A DNA stretch of 64,000 nt from Bradyrhizobium sp. BR13661. GTDB taxonomy: Bacteria > Pseudomonadota > Alphaproteobacteria > Rhizobiales > Xanthobacteraceae. This document shows positions 53,810-60,988 of this stretch, in pieces. Below the pieces are notes generated by a model. That model saw only the letters and a list, made by a program, of their open reading frames with translations, was not told the DNA's origin and did not search any database. How positions within the stretch are numbered: the stretch's first letter is position 1; each line of letters starts with the position of its first letter. The stretch is from the NCBI RefSeq assembly GCF_029892425.1, contig NZ_JARXWB010000014.1:62001-126000 (forward strand), read 5' to 3'. A program made the position numbers and the translations under genes.

Positions 53810-53874
53810 TTTTCCGAATGCCCCTGACACTTTTCCGAATCGGCTTGATCCGTCGGGCAAAACAGGGGTATTGT
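53810..53874 (+). promoter_or_regulatory. Candidate promoter with tandem TTTTCCGAAT boxes
   Basis: TTTTCCGAAT occurs at 53810-53819 and 53831-53840, 21 bases apart, which is two helical turns. TTGATC (53845-53850) and TATTGT (53869-53874) follow with an 18-base spacer, like a sigma-70 promoter. The boxes would place an activator on the -35 side. It is about 158 bases before the gene at 54032. The rest of 53633-54031 shows no gene. Confidence 0.4.
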
Positions 53875-54031
53875 ATCAGCATTGCAGATTCCGGACGTTG
53901 GCGCCCGCCCGCGAAGCCCCCGTTGAAAGGGAACCGCGCCACAGCAGCAGGTTTGATCCGCATCAACGTGTCTCATGGCTTCGTTCATAGACTGGCGGCA
54001 AACAGCAGCGCCTCGCGCAGGAGACCAGCCC

Positions 54032-54580
54032 ATGACCGGAATTACCCTGACTGCCGATCAGATCCGCAACGCACCCCTACCTGTGCGGCAATGGATCGAG
54101 CAGGAGGTGATCCATTCGCTCGGCCTTGAGCCTGGACTTGCGCCTGGCCTTGCGCCACGGACGCCCGTCGCCGCACCGGCTCAAACCGCCCATCTCGTTG
54201 CCTGCAGCGAGGACGATGTGGCCGGCGTGCTCGAGCACATCCGCGGCACGTTCCCGGCGGTCAACGTTCTGTTCGAATTCGGCCGGCCCGGTATCAACTA
54301 CGGCCAGCCCGCGGTAATGACGTTCCGCCTGATGGATATCCTGCACCACACGCGGCTTCAGGAGATCGGACAGGTCATGACGTGCCTCGAGATGATCAAC
54401 CAGGCGCTGACCGTGGTCAGGAAAGATCCATCCGCACGATTCTGCGGTTTCGACAATGAAGGCCACTGCCTGATCGCACCCCAGACACAGGCCAGCATCG
54501 CGGCGCTCTGGCAGGACATGATGGCGCGTCAGCAGATGCAGCAGACCAAGGCGGACGACCGGATCGCACCGGCCGCGTGA
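54032..54580 (+). CDS. Hypothetical cytoplasmic protein, coupled to a membrane protein
   Basis: A 182-residue protein that I do not recognise. AGGAG lies eight bases before ATG 54032. A proline-rich stretch (GLEPGLAPGLAPRTP) separates a short N-terminal helix part from an alpha/beta domain (LEHIRGTFPAVNVLFEFGRP, TCLEMINQALTVVRKDPSAR). Its stop overlaps the start of the next gene (GTGA), so both are made together. The function is unknown. Confidence 0.65.
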   Translation: MTGITLTADQIRNAPLPVRQWIEQEVIHSLGLEPGLAPGLAPRTPVAAPAQTAHLVACSEDDVAGVLEHIRGTFPAVNVLFEFGRPGINYGQPAVMTFRLMDILHHTRLQEIGQVMTCLEMINQALTVVRKDPSARFCGFDNEGHCLIAPQTQASIAALWQDMMARQQMQQTKADDRIAPAA

Positions 54581-54966
54581 GCCGACGGCGCCGACCACAG
54601 CTACGCTCGCGGAGAACCATCGTGCCCGACTCCGGAAGACCAGAGAGGCTGTTCGACCTCCTGCGCGTCCCGCTGCTTCGCCTGCTGGCCATCAACCTCG
54701 CGATCGGCGCGTGCGCAGCCGTGCTCCTCGTCGGCGGATTGCTCTGGCTCGATCCCGGACATTTGCGCGAGCTGATCTTCGCCGATCGTGCGCCGGGCAT
54801 CGGGCTCGCCTTGCTGCTCGCCGCGTTCGTCATCACCTTCGGCTCCGCCGCGATGGGCAGCGCGATCATGGCGCAGGGCCGCAAGAAGAAGGATGGCGAC
54901 CGCAATGGCGGCCACACTGCGCGACTGGCCACGCAGAGAGTTCCCAGGCGCACGCCGCCAATGTGA
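54577..54966 (+). CDS. Small two-helix membrane protein
   Basis: A 129-residue protein beginning at a GTG that overlaps the previous stop. It has a very basic N-terminus (SRRRRPQLRSRR), helices at about 35-57 (LLAINLAIGACAAVLLVGGL) and 70-95, and a basic tail (QGRKKKDGDRNGGH). The strongly charged ends suggest both lie in the cytoplasm. No family is recognised. Confidence 0.6.
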   Translation: MSRRRRPQLRSRRTIVPDSGRPERLFDLLRVPLLRLLAINLAIGACAAVLLVGGLLWLDPGHLRELIFADRAPGIGLALLLAAFVITFGSAAMGSAIMAQGRKKKDGDRNGGHTARLATQRVPRRTPPM

Positions 54967-55096
54967 TGTGTGCAACGCACCGACAACAGTCTGCATGCGC
55001 GCGATGAGACCCGGTGCATGCAACGACAACAAAATGCCTGCTCAATCACCATCTCAGTGCATAGGCGCGCCCATTGCAGTGCGAGAACCGCGCAGG

Positions 55097-55297
55097 ATGA
55101 ACAAACTATTTCGACAATCCAAGCATCTGCTTTTCGAAACTGCGGGAAGCCGCGATGCCATCGCCTGCATATCTGATGCGCTTGCTGCGACATCGTCAGC
55201 ACTACGATTTATCTTGCCAGCGCAGAGCGCAAGTTATAGAATTCTATCTCAGGTTGTCGCCCTGCCAGCCCCGGGCGACGCTGAAGGCCAACAATAG
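55097..55297 (+). CDS. Possible 66-residue protein ending at a terminator
   Basis: A frame from ATG 55097 to TAG 55297 gives 66 residues (MNKLFRQSKHLLFETAGSRD at the start). The stop is directly followed by a terminator hairpin at 55298, which supports a real gene end. The ribosome binding site is poor (CGCAGG too close to the ATG). No homologue is recalled. It could instead be the 3' part of a small RNA. The rest of 54967-55484 shows no other gene. Confidence 0.35.
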   Translation: MNKLFRQSKHLLFETAGSRDAIACISDALAATSSALRFILPAQSASYRILSQVVALPAPGDAEGQQ

Positions 55298-55326
55298 ACG
55301 GCGGGCTATCGGCCCGCCGTTTATTG
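55298..55326 (+). terminator. Rho-independent-like terminator
   Basis: ACGGCGGGC, the loop TATCG and GCCCGCCGT make a perfect nine-base stem followed by TTTATT. It starts one base after the 66-residue frame. Confidence 0.75.
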
Positions 55327-55484
55327 AGGTGACAGGCCGCTCGCAGGCACCGGCCGGCAACCGGCCGAAACAACCCCGATCCAACAGCTCCGCCGGTATT
55401 CCAATCGCGGTATTCCGATCGCGAAGGTGTCGACGACCGCGCGAAGTCATTTGACTGCGGCGCCCTGATCGACGACAAGCCGCC

Positions 55485-55721
55485 ATGGCCAAAAAACCCG
55501 GAACCAACCCGAAGGGCGAATTCGCCTTTTTCAACGTCGTCTACGAAGACGGCTCCCAACGCTCCAACCGCCGCGTGCCCGCCGAGCTGCTCGGCGGCCT
55601 CGACGGCGACGAACCCGCGCGCAGCTTCATCAGGGAGCAGGACCGCGAGATCGCGGAAAAGAGCGGCAGGCCGCCGCTGGAGATCAAGGGGATCGAGCGG
55701 GTTGGGGCGAAGAAGAAGTAA
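55485..55721 (+). CDS. Small hypothetical protein, Lys-rich ends
   Basis: A 78-residue soluble protein (MAKKPGTNPKGEFAFFNVVY at the start, ending VGAKKK). The middle is acidic (LGGLDGDEPARSF). I recall near-identical small proteins in many Bradyrhizobium genomes, but no function. No strong ribosome binding site is visible before the ATG. A repeat element follows it. Confidence 0.65.
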   Translation: MAKKPGTNPKGEFAFFNVVYEDGSQRSNRRVPAELLGGLDGDEPARSFIREQDREIAEKSGRPPLEIKGIERVGAKKK

Positions 55722-55770
55722 GTAGACACGGCTCGACGAGATTGGGCTGAACTGGTGCGGCATCGGGAGT

Positions 55771-55940
55771 CACCTCTCCCTTGGGAGAGGTCGGATTGCT
55801 TTGGTGCGCAATTGCGCACCTGAGCAATCCGGGTGAGGGTTTACGGTCTCACGATGTGCTGCACCCCTCACCCGATTTGCACGCGACGATGCTTCGCATC
55901 GCGCGGTGCAAATCGACCTCTCCCCGCTGGGGAGAGGTGT
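55771..55940. repeat. Palindromic intergenic repeat with 18-base perfect palindrome
   Basis: Ends ACCTCTCCCTTGGGAGAGGT and ACCTCTCCCCGCTGGGGAGA are hairpins of the CTCTCCCC class. Inside, GGTGCGCAATTGCGCACC (55803-55820) is a perfect palindrome framed by GGATTGCT and AGCAATCC. The same palindrome is inside a different element at 63171-63188. Confidence 0.75.
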
Positions 55941-55958
55941 CAGAGTCCGGGGCCGCGC

Positions 55959-56339
55959 TCACCAGCGCCCGCACCATTTATTCCAGGCAAACAGCAGATC
56001 GGCAAAACGGTCGTAGACAAACCGCGTGACCGGCAGCGCCACGCGATTGCCTGATAGCGCCGCAAGCCACCCCTCGCCCGGCGTCAGCCTCCACAGCGCA
56101 ATCGCGACATCCGCACCGACGATGAGCCGGCCGGTCTCATCGGTCGCGTGCAGGCGCCGCCTGATGTCGTCGAGCGAAGCGCCGAAGTGCGCCAGCGCAT
56201 CGGGCTGCTCGTTGATGTCCTTGAAATCGACAGCCCCGCTGCGCACCAGCGCCAGCAACTTGTTGCGCTGCCAGTCGATGCCGGCGTCGCAGACGGGGCA
56301 GCGGGTGTTGTAGTAGACGGTGAGGCTAGGACTCGACAT
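55959..56339 (-). CDS. DCC-family thiol-disulfide oxidoreductase-like protein (DUF393)
   Basis: A 126-residue protein. VYYNTRCPVCDAGIDWQRNK has the CxxC motif of the DUF393/DCC family, and FKDINEQPDALAHFG and GADVAIALWRLTPG are further family features. It has no signal peptide. The start at 56339 (MSSPSLTVYYN) is chosen by homology. The gene is divergent from the DUF5131-TcmP island and marks the GC-rich border. Confidence 0.82.
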   Translation of the reverse strand: MSSPSLTVYYNTRCPVCDAGIDWQRNKLLALVRSGAVDFKDINEQPDALAHFGASLDDIRRRLHATDETGRLIVGADVAIALWRLTPGEGWLAALSGNRVALPVTRFVYDRFADLLFAWNKWCGRW

Positions 56340-56430
56340 GACCGGATGCGGCGAGAAAGAACTCTGGAATCTTGGACCGAGCAAACTCGCGTTGCGCGGA
56401 GGCTACGTTAACTCAAGGTAGTGCTGATTT

Positions 56431-56483
56431 TTGATACGTCTTTATAGGCTTGACTATGTTCTCTTTTTGTTCTAGGATGAGAT
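56431..56483 (+). promoter_or_regulatory. Promoter and ribosome binding site of the DUF5131-TcmP pair
   Basis: TTGATA (56431-56436), 18 bases, then TATGTT (56455-56460) form a plausible sigma-70 promoter in an AT-rich stretch. A second reading, TTGACT (56450-56455), 17 bases, TAGGAT (56473-56478), would start transcription about at the ATG. AGGA at 56474-56477 is the ribosome binding site for ATG 56484. Confidence 0.5.
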
Positions 56484-57236
56484 ATGGCTGCCTCGACCCA
56501 AATTGAGTGGACTGACGCCACGTGGAATCCGGTCACCGGATGCACAAAGATTACACGTGGTTGCGACCTCTGCTACGCGGAGCGCTTTTCGGAGCGGTTT
56601 AGAGGCGTGCCTGATCATCCATTCGAATCCGGCTTTGATCTCAAGCTGCGTCCAGAACGGCTAGAACAACCGCTCACTTGGCGCCAGCCGCGACGCATCT
56701 TCGTCAACTCCATGAGCGACCTCTTTCACAAAGAGATACCGAAGTCATTCATCGACTCCATCTTCAAGACGATGGAGACCGCCAATTGGCATACGTTTCA
56801 GGTACTGACGAAACGCAGTTCGCTCATGACACGATATCTCCAGAGTCGATATCGCGCGGAAAAGGCTCCTCCTCACATTTGGTTGGGCGTATCTATCGAG
56901 GACGCCCAGAACGCTGTTCGACTAAAGCATCTCCACGCCGCGAGGGCGTCGACCAAGTTCGTTTCGTTCGAGCCCCTGCTTGGTCCTGTCGGCAAGCTTG
57001 ACCTCGAAGGGATCGATTGGGCGATTGTGGGTGGTGAAAGCGGCCCACGCGCACGGCCAATGGCGGAAGAGTGGGCAATCGAAATTCGCGATCAATGTCG
57101 AGCCGCGAAGGTTGCTTTCTTTTTCAAGCAATGGGGCGGCGCCCGACCGAAGTCTGGCGGGCGGCTCCTGCAGGGCCGTGAATGGAATCAATACCCTCGA
57201 ATTGCTCGAACCAGACTATTAGAGGCAGCCGAATAG
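56484..57236 (+). CDS. DUF5131 (phage Gp37/Gp68) three-Cys-motif protein
   Basis: A 250-residue protein of the phage Gp37/Gp68 or DUF5131 family. The N-terminus has IEWTDATWNPVTGC and then GCDLCYAE, so Cys20, Cys27 and Cys30 form a C-x6-C-x2-C motif that recalls iron-sulfur radical-SAM proteins, although the spacing differs from CxxxCxxC. RIFVNSMSDLFHKEIP, TFQVLTKRS, WLGVSIED and VGGESGPRARP are further family marks. Its gene is 11 bases upstream of tcmP. NCBI families describe these as partners, but I know of no proven reaction. The gene is clearly AT-richer than its neighbours, which suggests transfer. Biochemistry is unknown. Confidence 0.88.
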   Translation: MAASTQIEWTDATWNPVTGCTKITRGCDLCYAERFSERFRGVPDHPFESGFDLKLRPERLEQPLTWRQPRRIFVNSMSDLFHKEIPKSFIDSIFKTMETANWHTFQVLTKRSSLMTRYLQSRYRAEKAPPHIWLGVSIEDAQNAVRLKHLHAARASTKFVSFEPLLGPVGKLDLEGIDWAIVGGESGPRARPMAEEWAIEIRDQCRAAKVAFFFKQWGGARPKSGGRLLQGREWNQYPRIARTRLLEAAE

Positions 57237-57247
57237 AGAGGTTAGTT

Positions 57248-58399
57248 GTGACCGATCCTTACTTCGGTCGCGAGCAGACCAAGGCCAAGCATTTCATCTT
57301 GAAGAGCTACCTTCAGGCGCTCGCGTTTAAGGTGCTAAATTTTTCTGATCTGACGTATGTCGACGGCTTTTCAGGCCCCTGGAAATCCCAGACCGAAGAC
57401 TTTAGCGATTCGTCATTCATGATTGCGATCCACGTTTTGAAGGACGCTCAAAGCCAAGTGTTGGCGCGAACCGGAAAAAGACGGCGGATCAGATGCTTCT
57501 TTTCCGAGAAGGATGCAAAGGCGTATTCTCTACTGGAGAGCGCAGTTGTCGAATTTCATAAACCTGAGGACGGATTCGAAATTAAGACCCACGAAGGAAA
57601 GTTCGAGGATGCGGTTGACATTATTCGATCTTTCGTCGGCGCATCCTTCCCTCTGATTTTCATCGACCCCACCGGATGGAAAGGATATCCATTCGACAAA
57701 ATCAGACCTTTGTTTGCGAGAGCCAAGTGCGAGGTGCTGATCAACTTCATGTACGACTTTATCAATCGATTTGCATATAGTCCGGACCCTGAAACCATTG
57801 AATCATTGGCTCCTATTCTGGGCGGACCTGATTGGCCCAATCGTCTCGATCGAAATATTCCCCGCGGCCTCGCTGTTGAAAAACTGTTCCGCGACACGCT
57901 TCAGAAAGCCGGAGATTTCGAATTTGTCGTTTCCACGAAAATCGATAAGGCGACAGCTGAGCGCCCTCATTTCTTCATCGCATACGGAACCAAGAGCGCT
58001 GAAGGACTGAAGACGTTTCGTGAAACTGAATACGACGCACTGCGAAGACACGCCAAAGATCGGGCACATGCAATAGAAGCGAGAAGAGAAGAGCGACTAA
58101 ACGTTGCCGATATGTTTGCTGGTCATCGCGCCGAAATGAGTGAAGCGACAGTTGAGGAGATCGTCGCCGAACAAAAGCGATTGGCCGCCGACCGCATATT
58201 GGAACTGCTTGCCCAGCAAGGGCCGCTCAAATTTTCGCAAGTCGTCCCCGCTCTTCTACAACCTTTCATGTTGCGCAAGACAAACGTGAAGGACATTTGT
58301 GTCGATCTTGCCAAGGCCGGCAGGATCGAAAATGTATGGGGTAACGGCAATCGAAAGCCGCGCGAAGAAGACGTTATCCGGCTACGCCCGCAGCGATGA
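57248..58399 (+). CDS. tcmP: Three-Cys-motif partner protein TcmP
   Basis: A 383-residue protein beginning at a GTG with GAGAGG six bases upstream. Residues 34-145 look like a class I methyltransferase fold: LTYVDGFSGPW resembles the SAM-binding D-x-F-x-G-x-G loop, CFFSEKDAKA the acidic end of strand 2, and LIFIDPTGWKG (Asp140, Pro141) the DPPY-type catalytic position. The C-terminal 75 residues form a winged helix (ILELLAQQGPLKFSQVVPAL). TcmP is named for its regular pairing with the three-Cys DUF5131 protein encoded just upstream. DNA or RNA modification is a fair guess but unproven. Low GC matches the partner gene. Confidence 0.85.
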   Translation: MTDPYFGREQTKAKHFILKSYLQALAFKVLNFSDLTYVDGFSGPWKSQTEDFSDSSFMIAIHVLKDAQSQVLARTGKRRRIRCFFSEKDAKAYSLLESAVVEFHKPEDGFEIKTHEGKFEDAVDIIRSFVGASFPLIFIDPTGWKGYPFDKIRPLFARAKCEVLINFMYDFINRFAYSPDPETIESLAPILGGPDWPNRLDRNIPRGLAVEKLFRDTLQKAGDFEFVVSTKIDKATAERPHFFIAYGTKSAEGLKTFRETEYDALRRHAKDRAHAIEARREERLNVADMFAGHRAEMSEATVEEIVAEQKRLAADRILELLAQQGPLKFSQVVPALLQPFMLRKTNVKDICVDLAKAGRIENVWGNGNRKPREEDVIRLRPQR

Positions 58400-58410
58400 T
58401 CCAAACAAGA

Positions 58411-58434
58411 AACGGCGGGCTCACGCCCGCCGTT
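58411..58434. terminator. Bidirectional terminator between tcmP and rpoD
   Basis: AACGGCGGGC, loop TCAC and GCCCGCCGTT form a perfect ten-base stem. On the minus strand it is followed by TTTCTT, so it suits rpoD; it also lies 11 bases after the tcmP stop. Confidence 0.75.
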
Positions 58435-58459
58435 CTGGATGCCGATAATGGCCTTCCTA

Positions 58460-60616
58460 TCAATTATCCAAGAAGCTCCGCAGCTTCCTCGACCTTGACG
58501 GATGCTTCAGCTTCCGCAGTGCCTTCGCCTCGATCTGGCGGATACGCTCTCTCGTCACCGAGAACTGCTGCCCCACTTCTTCCAGCGTATGATCCGTGTT
58601 CATGCCGATGCCGAAGCGCATGCGGAGCACGCGTTCTTCGCGCGGGGTGAGCGAGGCGAGCACGCGCGTGGTGGTCTCGCGCAGGTTCGACTGGATCGCG
58701 GCGTCGATGGGGAGGATCGCGTTCTTGTCCTCGATGAAATCGCCGAGGTGCGAATCCTCCTCGTCACCGACGGGGGTTTCGAGCGACAAGGGCTCCTTGG
58801 CGATCTTGAGGACCTTGCGGACCTTCTCCAGGGGCATGCCGAGCTTCTCGGCGAGCTCTTCCGGGGTCGGCTCGCGGCCGATCTCGTTGAGCATCTGCCT
58901 GGAGGTGCGCACGATCTTGTTGATCGTCTCGATCATGTGCACGGGGATGCGGATGGTGCGGGCTTGGTCGGCGATCGAACGGGTGATCGCCTGGCGGATC
59001 CACCATGTGGCGTAGGTCGAGAACTTGTAGCCGCGGCGGTATTCGAACTTATCGACCGCCTTCATCAGGCCGATATTGCCTTCCTGGATCAGGTCGAGGA
59101 ATTGCAGGCCGCGGTTGGTGTATTTCTTGGCGATCGAGATCACGAGACGGAGGTTGGCTTCCACCATCTCCTTCTTGGCCTGGCGGGCTTCGCGCTCGCC
59201 CTTCTGCACGGAGTGCACGATCTTGCGGAACTCGACGATCTCGAGGCCGGTCAGCGCCGCGAGCTGATGCACCTCGTGACGGAGGTCCTTGATCCGGTCC
59301 TTCTCGTGATGGACGAAGTTCTTCCAGCCCTTGGCCGAGAGCTTCGAGACACGGTTGAGCCAGCGCGGATCGAGCTCCGAGCCCTGATAGTTGCGCAGGA
59401 AATCCTCGCGCGCGACGCCGTGGCTGTCGGCGAGACGCATCAGGCGGCCCTCATGCGAGACGAGGCGCTTGTTGATGTCGTAGAGCTGCTCGACCAGTGA
59501 ATCGATACGCGCCTGGTTGAGGCGCAGCGACTTCACCTCGACGATGATCTCGTCCTTGAGCTTGCGATACTTGCGCTCCTGGTGCGGCGACAGCGAGGGA
59601 CCGTGCGAGGTGCTCTCGAGCTGGTTCTGGATGTCCTGCTCCTGAAGCTTGCGCAGCTTCTTGTAGCTCTCGGCGATCTTGTCGAAGATCTCGACGACCT
59701 TCGGCTTGAGCTCGGCCTCAATGGCCGCGAGCGACATCTGGTTCTCGAACTCGTCGTCCTCGTCCATGTCGGCTTCGGCGGCGGTCTCGCCCGGATCCTT
59801 TTCCTCGCCACCCGGGGCACCGCCGGGGGCGGGCTGCGCGGCACGGAACGGGGTCGGCGACGGCGGAGCTGCCGGCGGGGCGACATGCGCGGGCGCAGCG
59901 GCAGCGGCCTGGCCGCCTTCAGCGGGCGCTTCGCCGTTCTCGCCGGTGGGACCCGCGATCATCGCATTGTTCATGCCGGCCTTGGCGTCGGGACCGGCAT
60001 AGGTCGCTTCGAGATCGATGATGTCGCGAAGGAAGATCTTTCCTTCGTTCAATTCGTCGCGCCAGATGATGATGGCCTGGAAGCTCAAGGGGCTTTCGCA
60101 GAGGCCCGCGATCATCGCCTCGCGGCCAGCCTCGATGCGCTTGGCGATCGCGATTTCGCCTTCGCGGGAGAGCAGCTCGACCGTGCCCATCTCGCGCAGA
60201 TACATGCGGACGGGATCGTCGGTGCGTTCGCCCGGCTCGCTCTTCTTGACCTCGGTGACGGCCTTCTGGGTGACCTCGACGAGTTCGTTGTCGGTCTCGT
60301 CCTCGCCGCCCTCGTCCTTGTCCTCCTCGCCTTCAGAGTCGTCGGCTTCGGTGACGTTGATGCCCATGTCCGAGAGCATCGACATGATGTCCTCGATCTG
60401 CTCCGGGGAGGTCTGGTCGGACGGCAAGACTTCATTGAGCTGATCGAAGGTCACGAAGCCGCGCTTCTTGGCCTGCTTGATCATCTTCTTCACTGCCGCA
60501 TCGGACAGATCGAGCAACGGCGACGGCGCGTCCTGGGAATCTTTCTCGGGAGCGTCCGCTGCCTTGTCGTCCTTTTCCTTGTCCTTCGCCTGCAGCGTCT
60601 TTGCCTTGGTGGCCAT
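58460..60616 (-). CDS. rpoD: Primary sigma factor RpoD (sigma-70)
   Basis: A 718-residue housekeeping sigma factor, the usual alphaproteobacterial size. Region 1.1 is near residues 50-120. A large acidic, Pro/Ala-rich insert (about 215-290) comes between region 1.2 and the non-conserved domain. Region 2 includes TYATWWIRQAITRSIAD and GLQFLDLIQEGNIGLMKAVD, and region 4 includes VTRERIRQIEAKALRKL. It directs most transcription. dnaG lies upstream on the same strand with 372 bases between, an order shared by many bacteria. A hairpin terminator follows. Confidence 0.97.
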   Translation of the reverse strand: MATKAKTLQAKDKEKDDKAADAPEKDSQDAPSPLLDLSDAAVKKMIKQAKKRGFVTFDQLNEVLPSDQTSPEQIEDIMSMLSDMGINVTEADDSEGEEDKDEGGEDETDNELVEVTQKAVTEVKKSEPGERTDDPVRMYLREMGTVELLSREGEIAIAKRIEAGREAMIAGLCESPLSFQAIIIWRDELNEGKIFLRDIIDLEATYAGPDAKAGMNNAMIAGPTGENGEAPAEGGQAAAAAPAHVAPPAAPPSPTPFRAAQPAPGGAPGGEEKDPGETAAEADMDEDDEFENQMSLAAIEAELKPKVVEIFDKIAESYKKLRKLQEQDIQNQLESTSHGPSLSPHQERKYRKLKDEIIVEVKSLRLNQARIDSLVEQLYDINKRLVSHEGRLMRLADSHGVAREDFLRNYQGSELDPRWLNRVSKLSAKGWKNFVHHEKDRIKDLRHEVHQLAALTGLEIVEFRKIVHSVQKGEREARQAKKEMVEANLRLVISIAKKYTNRGLQFLDLIQEGNIGLMKAVDKFEYRRGYKFSTYATWWIRQAITRSIADQARTIRIPVHMIETINKIVRTSRQMLNEIGREPTPEELAEKLGMPLEKVRKVLKIAKEPLSLETPVGDEEDSHLGDFIEDKNAILPIDAAIQSNLRETTTRVLASLTPREERVLRMRFGIGMNTDHTLEEVGQQFSVTRERIRQIEAKALRKLKHPSRSRKLRSFLDN

Positions 60617-60988
60617 CCATTGCTCCTAAACGCGTTTCATGCGGGACGTTGCGCGCGCCCGCGTGAAATCACTTGAACCTGTTGCTCGACGCTCTCGCTT
60701 CGCCAGATCTCGACACGGAAAGGGCGGCGCGCACACATCTCGCCACCCCGACCTTTCTCTCGCCGGATTTGCCTAACGCTTCGTGAGCCTCTTTGTCGCG
60801 GCGGATGCAGGTGAAGTGCCAACAGTGATTGCGCGGATTCATTCCTGACGCGTCTGTTCTGCCTGCGGCCGCGGGGCCAAAGTGCTACAAGACCGTTAAG
60901 CCTCGATTAACCCTGTTTTTGCCGCCAAATCATGGATTTGGCGAGTCTTTTAGCGGTACCTGGCCCGGCCGTCCGCATGATTCTTTCA
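60617..60988. other. Intergenic region between dnaG and rpoD
   Basis: This 372-base stretch has no convincing frame. It must hold the rpoD promoter and leader, since the dnaG stop is at 60989. AT content rises near 60895-60935, which could be the promoter zone, but I could not fix -35 and -10 boxes. Confidence 0.4.

Noticed and set aside
56400..58460. Direct repeats flanking the DUF5131-TcmP island as insertion scars
   Set aside because: Only a 7-base match (GGCTACG) was seen near both borders, too short to separate from chance.
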